Positions 60,693 to 64,000 of a DNA stretch of 64,000 bases are shown here, piece by piece. Positions within the stretch are counted from its first letter, which is position 1; every line of letters starts with the position of its first letter. Location of the stretch: the NCBI RefSeq assembly GCF_004785935.1, contig NZ_SRRP01000002.1:267616-331615 (forward strand), written 5' to 3'. Position numbers and translations under genes: made by a program. The stretch comes from Streptococcus rubneri (GTDB taxonomy: Bacteria > Bacillota > Bacilli > Lactobacillales > Streptococcaceae). Below the pieces are notes generated by a model, which was given only the letters and a program-made list of their open reading frames with translations, made no database searches and was not told the origin of the DNA.

Positions 60693-63083
60693 ATGCTCGC
60701 ACAAGTCATTGTTGATGTTCCCTTGATGCAAACAGACAAGCCCTATAGTTACCGAGTACCAGAAGAGTTTTCTCCTTTCTTGGAAAAAGGAATGCGGGTA
60801 CATGTTCCCTTTGGAAAGGGAAATCGGCTCATTCAAGGAATTGTGGTTGGTCTAGAGGAAACCCCTCTAGCAACTCAAAACCAAGAATTGAAAAGTATTG
60901 TGGAGGTCTTAGACTACCAAGCTGTTCTTGGAGAGGAACAATTTTGGTTGGCAGATCAGTTGCGAAAGACGGTTTTTGCCTACAAGATCACCCTCTTGAA
61001 AGCCATGCTACCCAGTGTTTTAAATTCTTCCTATGACAAAATTCTCCATCCGACAGAACTGCTATCGCCAGAAGATAGAGAGGACATTTTTGGAACAGCG
61101 ACCAGTTTGGCCTTTTCTTCTTTGGATATTGATGCTCAAGCACGAATGATGCGACTGACTCGTAAGGGAGAGTTGGAAGTAGAATACCAAGCAGTGGATC
61201 GTAAACATATCAAAACAGAAAAATGGTATCGGGTAAATCATCACCTACTTGAAAATTTGGAAATCGCCAAGAATGCCAAAAAGCGCTTGGCCCTGCGTGA
61301 ATTCGTCCAAGGTCAAGAAGTGGAAGCACCTTTGAGTGACTTATTGGCTGAATTCTCTCGTCCTGTTGTGAACTATTTCATTGACCAGGGAGCCTTGCTT
61401 ATTTTTGAAAAAGAAGTCAATCGTGCGGCTGCCTACTTTAAAGACAAGGAGTCGACGGAGGCCTTGGTTTTAAATGCTGAACAAGAACGAGCGGTTCAAG
61501 CGGTGACCAGCAAAATTGGGCAACTTTCCAAACCTTTCTTACTTGAAGGAGTGACAGGAAGTGGGAAGACGGAGGTTTATCTCCAAATCATCCAAGAGGT
61601 GCTAGAAAAGGGAAAAACAGCTATTATGTTGGTTCCCGAAATTTCCTTGACGCCTCAAGTGACGGATCGCTTTATTTCTCGCTTTGGGGATCGGGTGGCC
61701 ATCCTCCATTCGGGCCTATCCAACGGTGAAAAATACGATGAGTGGAGACGTGTTGAGCGAGGGGAGGCCCAAGTAGTTGTTGGAGCACGGTCTGCTATCT
61801 TTGCTCCTCTGAAGAACCTAGGAGCTATCATTATCGATGAAGAACATGAAGCAACCTATAAACAAGATAGCAATCCCCGCTACCATGCGCGTGAAGTGGC
61901 TTTGCTACGAGCTCAGTATCACCAGGCTGTTTTGGTCTTGGGGTCGGCGACTCCTAGTCTAGAAACACGAGCCCGTGCAGGAAAAGGGGTCTATGAATTT
62001 CTTCAATTGACCCAACGGGCTAATCCGCTTGCCCGCATTCCAAAGGTAGAAGTGATCGATTTCAGGGACTATATTGGCCAGCAGGAATCTGGAACTTATA
62101 CGCCCAAGTTGTTGGAGGCTATTGCAGAACGTCTGCAGAGAAAAGAGCAAGTCGTCCTTATGCTCAATCGCCGAGGTTATTCCAGTTTTGTCATGTGTCG
62201 GGAATGTGGTCAGGTAGATACCTGTCCTAACTGTGATATCTCCTTGACCCTCCACATGGATACCAAGACGATGGACTGCCATTATTGTAATTACCATAAG
62301 GCCATCCCAACTGTCTGTCCCAATTGCCAAAGTCGATCCATTCGTTATTACGGGACGGGGACCCAGAAGGCCTACGATGAGCTACAAGAAATTTTCCCAG
62401 AGGCTCGTATTCTGCGGATGGACGTTGACACTACTCGGAAAAAAGGGAGTCACGAGGCCTTGTTGGACCAGTTTGGTCAAGGACAAGCTGATATTTTGCT
62501 TGGGACCCAGATGATTGCCAAGGGCTTGGATTTCCCCAATGTTACTCTTGTCGGTGTTCTAAATGCAGATACAGCTTTAAATTTGCCTGATTTTCGCTCT
62601 TCAGAGCGGACCTTCCAACTGTTAACCCAGGTGGCAGGACGGGCCGGTCGTGCGGATAAAGAGGGCCAGGTTCTGATTCAGACCTATAATCCTCATCATT
62701 ATGCGATTGAATATGCGAAACGCCAAGATTATGAAGGGTTTTATGCCTATGAAATGAAGGTGCGCCACCAATTAGGCTATCCACCTTATTATTACACGGT
62801 AGGTTTAACCCTCTCTCACAAACAAGAAGAGGTCGTGGTTAAAAAAGCTTATCAGGTGATGGACCTGTTGAAAGCAGGTCTGTCCGATCAGGTCCAAATC
62901 TTGGGACCAACGCCAAAACCGATTGCTCGCACGCATAATTTATTCCATTATCAAATCCTGTTGAAGTACCGGTTTGAAGACCAATTGCCACAGGTTTTAA
63001 ATCAGATTTTGGACTATACTCAAGAGCGGGAAAATCAAGATCTTCGAGTCAGCATTGACAATGAACCGCAAAGTTTTATGTAG
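60693..63083 (+). CDS. priA: Primosomal protein N' (replication restart helicase PriA)
   Basis: A 796-residue superfamily 2 helicase that reloads the replisome at stalled forks. The N-terminal DNA-binding domain opens [23 protein letters not shown]. Walker A is [15 protein letters not shown], Walker B is [13 protein letters not shown] and motif III is [10 protein letters not shown]. The zinc-binding insert has [17 protein letters not shown] and CHYCNYH...CPNC. Motifs V and VI are in [25 protein letters not shown] and [30 protein letters not shown] precedes the ATG. It lies between rpoZ and fmt. Confidence 0.97.
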   Translation: MLAQVIVDVPLMQTDKPYSYRVPEEFSPFLEKGMRVHVPFGKGNRLIQGIVVGLEETPLATQNQELKSIVEVLDYQAVLGEEQFWLADQLRKTVFAYKITLLKAMLPSVLNSSYDKILHPTELLSPEDREDIFGTATSLAFSSLDIDAQARMMRLTRKGELEVEYQAVDRKHIKTEKWYRVNHHLLENLEIAKNAKKRLALREFVQGQEVEAPLSDLLAEFSRPVVNYFIDQGALLIFEKEVNRAAAYFKDKESTEALVLNAEQERAVQAVTSKIGQLSKPFLLEGVTGSGKTEVYLQIIQEVLEKGKTAIMLVPEISLTPQVTDRFISRFGDRVAILHSGLSNGEKYDEWRRVERGEAQVVVGARSAIFAPLKNLGAIIIDEEHEATYKQDSNPRYHAREVALLRAQYHQAVLVLGSATPSLETRARAGKGVYEFLQLTQRANPLARIPKVEVIDFRDYIGQQESGTYTPKLLEAIAERLQRKEQVVLMLNRRGYSSFVMCRECGQVDTCPNCDISLTLHMDTKTMDCHYCNYHKAIPTVCPNCQSRSIRYYGTGTQKAYDELQEIFPEARILRMDVDTTRKKGSHEALLDQFGQGQADILLGTQMIAKGLDFPNVTLVGVLNADTALNLPDFRSSERTFQLLTQVAGRAGRADKEGQVLIQTYNPHHYAIEYAKRQDYEGFYAYEMKVRHQLGYPPYYYTVGLTLSHKQEEVVVKKAYQVMDLLKAGLSDQVQILGPTPKPIARTHNLFHYQILLKYRFEDQLPQVLNQILDYTQERENQDLRVSIDNEPQSFM

Positions 63084-63094
63084 AAGGAGAAAAA

Positions 63095-64000
63095 ATGACA
63101 AAAATACTATTTATGGGAACGCCTGATTTCTCAGCTACAGTCTTAAAAGGCTTGATTTCTGATGAACGCTATGAAATTCTAGCTGTTGTGACCCAACCAG
63201 ATCGGGCAGTTGGCCGGAAAAAAGAAATCCGAATGACGCCAGTAAAAGAAGCGGCTTTAGAAGCAGGCTTGCCAATCTACCAGCCGGAGAAACTATCTGG
63301 AAGTCAAGAACTAGAAGACTTATTGGCTTTGGGAGCAGACGGGATTGTCACAGCAGCCTTTGGGCAATTTTTACCAAGTCGATTGTTAGAGGCTATGAAG
63401 TTTTCTGTCAACGTGCACGCTTCTCTTCTTCCAAAATACCGCGGTGGAGCTCCTATTCATTATGCCATCATGAATGGGGATAAAGAAGCTGGTGTGACCA
63501 TCATGGAAATGGTCAAAGAGATGGATGCTGGGGCTATGATTTCCTCTCGTGCTATCCCTATTTTAGAAGAAGACAATGTGGGAACCATGTTTGAGAAATT
63601 GGCTCTTGTCGGTCGGGATCTTCTCTTAGAAACTCTACCGGCTTACCTTGCGGGAGAACTTAAGCCACAACCGCAGGATCCCCAACAAGTCACCTTCTCT
63701 CCCAATATCAAGCCGGAAGAAGAACGCCTGGATTGGGCACGGACCAACCGTGAACTCTTTAACCAAGTTCGAGGTATGTATCCTTGGCCAGTTGCCCATA
63801 CCCTATGGAAGGGTGAACGCTTTAAGATTTACCAAGCAAAACCGTGTGAAGGTCAAGGTCAACCTGGGACAATCCTAGCTCTTCATAAAAATGAAATCGT
63901 TGTTGCGACGGGAGAAGGAGCCCTGGCCTTGACCCTTGTTCAGCCAGCCGGTAAACCCAAGATGGCTGTTGGGGATTTCTTGAATGGCTTAGGGCGACAA
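63095..64000 (+). CDS. fmt: Methionyl-tRNA formyltransferase, 5' part
   Basis: 302 codons are visible and open to the window end; the family is about 311 residues, so only the last few codons and the stop are missing. The enzyme formylates Met-tRNAi for initiation. It has [14 protein letters not shown] at the N-terminus, [14 protein letters not shown] and [12 protein letters not shown]. The catalytic [26 protein letters not shown] contains the Asn-His pair and the SLLPKYRG motif; EMDAGAMI and the C-terminal tRNA-binding domain follow. TAGAAGGAGAAAAA precedes the ATG, 11 bases after priA. Confidence 0.97.
   Translation, partial: MTKILFMGTPDFSATVLKGLISDERYEILAVVTQPDRAVGRKKEIRMTPVKEAALEAGLPIYQPEKLSGSQELEDLLALGADGIVTAAFGQFLPSRLLEAMKFSVNVHASLLPKYRGGAPIHYAIMNGDKEAGVTIMEMVKEMDAGAMISSRAIPILEEDNVGTMFEKLALVGRDLLLETLPAYLAGELKPQPQDPQQVTFSPNIKPEEERLDWARTNRELFNQVRGMYPWPVAHTLWKGERFKIYQAKPCEGQGQPGTILALHKNEIVVATGEGALALTLVQPAGKPKMAVGDFLNGLGRQ

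Overview
This window is a chromosomal segment of a Streptococcus of the mitis/sanguinis group. S. parasanguinis or a close relative fits best, but the species call is an inference. The evidence is the manLMN-manO mannose PTS locus, the rsmH-ftsL-pbpX-mraY cluster, the pbp1a/recU // ypsA-gpsB-rnpB-rlmL-mapZ block, the ccrZ-trmB pair, a T-box-controlled glyQ-glyS, a YSIRK-like signal peptide on a large wall protease, and a moderately AT-rich sequence with vegetative TTGNNN-17-TATAAT promoters and short AAGGAGG ribosome sites. Almost everything is core, vertically inherited sequence. No insertion sequence, prophage, CRISPR array or tRNA gene was seen.

Layout. 1-9 kb: the tail of accA, then on the minus strand serS (serine T-box), manO, the manNML PTS operon with a cre in its promoter, adhP (cre plus CodY-like sites) and a HAD phosphatase; then a plus-strand purine permease. 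9-21 kb: tsaE-acetyltransferase-lytR, the divergent hit/ecsAB pair, ccrZ-trmB, and the translation operon rimP-nusA-rnpM-ylxQ-infB-rbfA. 21-26 kb: Na/Pi symporter, nagA with a NagR-type operator, a small membrane protein and an aldo/keto reductase. 26-30 kb: a 1470-residue subtilisin-like wall protease with CodY- and WalR-like boxes at its promoter.

30-34 kb: glyQ-glyS. Between the glycine T-box terminator and glyQ lie two diverged tandem modules of about 170 bp. Each has its own ribosome site, a 24-25 codon small ORF that starts like GlyQ (MSxKLTF), and three hairpins. This is the most unusual feature of the window. 34-43 kb: the division and wall cluster rsmH-ftsL-pbpX-mraY, a DEAD-box helicase and an amino-acid ABC transporter. 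43-46.6 kb: trxB, pncB and nadE, linking thiol redox and NAD salvage.

46.6-48.7 kb is the only clearly accessory patch. It holds an ADP-ribosylglycohydrolase-family gene and an unrecognised 174-residue gene, flanked by two decayed coding fragments. 48.7-57 kb: pepC, pbp1a-recU, ypsA, gpsB, RNase P RNA, an rRNA methyltransferase and the FtsZ-ring positioning protein mapZ. 57-64 kb: luxS, rny, gmk-rpoZ-priA and the 5' part of fmt, which runs off the window end.

Functionally the window is rich in genes for septal and peripheral wall growth (pbpX, ftsL, mraY, pbp1a, gpsB, mapZ, ccrZ, lytR), translation (serS, glyQS, rimP to rbfA, trmB, tsaE, fmt) and sugar and amino-acid nutrition (man, nagA, adhP, protease, pepC), the last group carrying CcpA-, CodY- or NagR-like sites.
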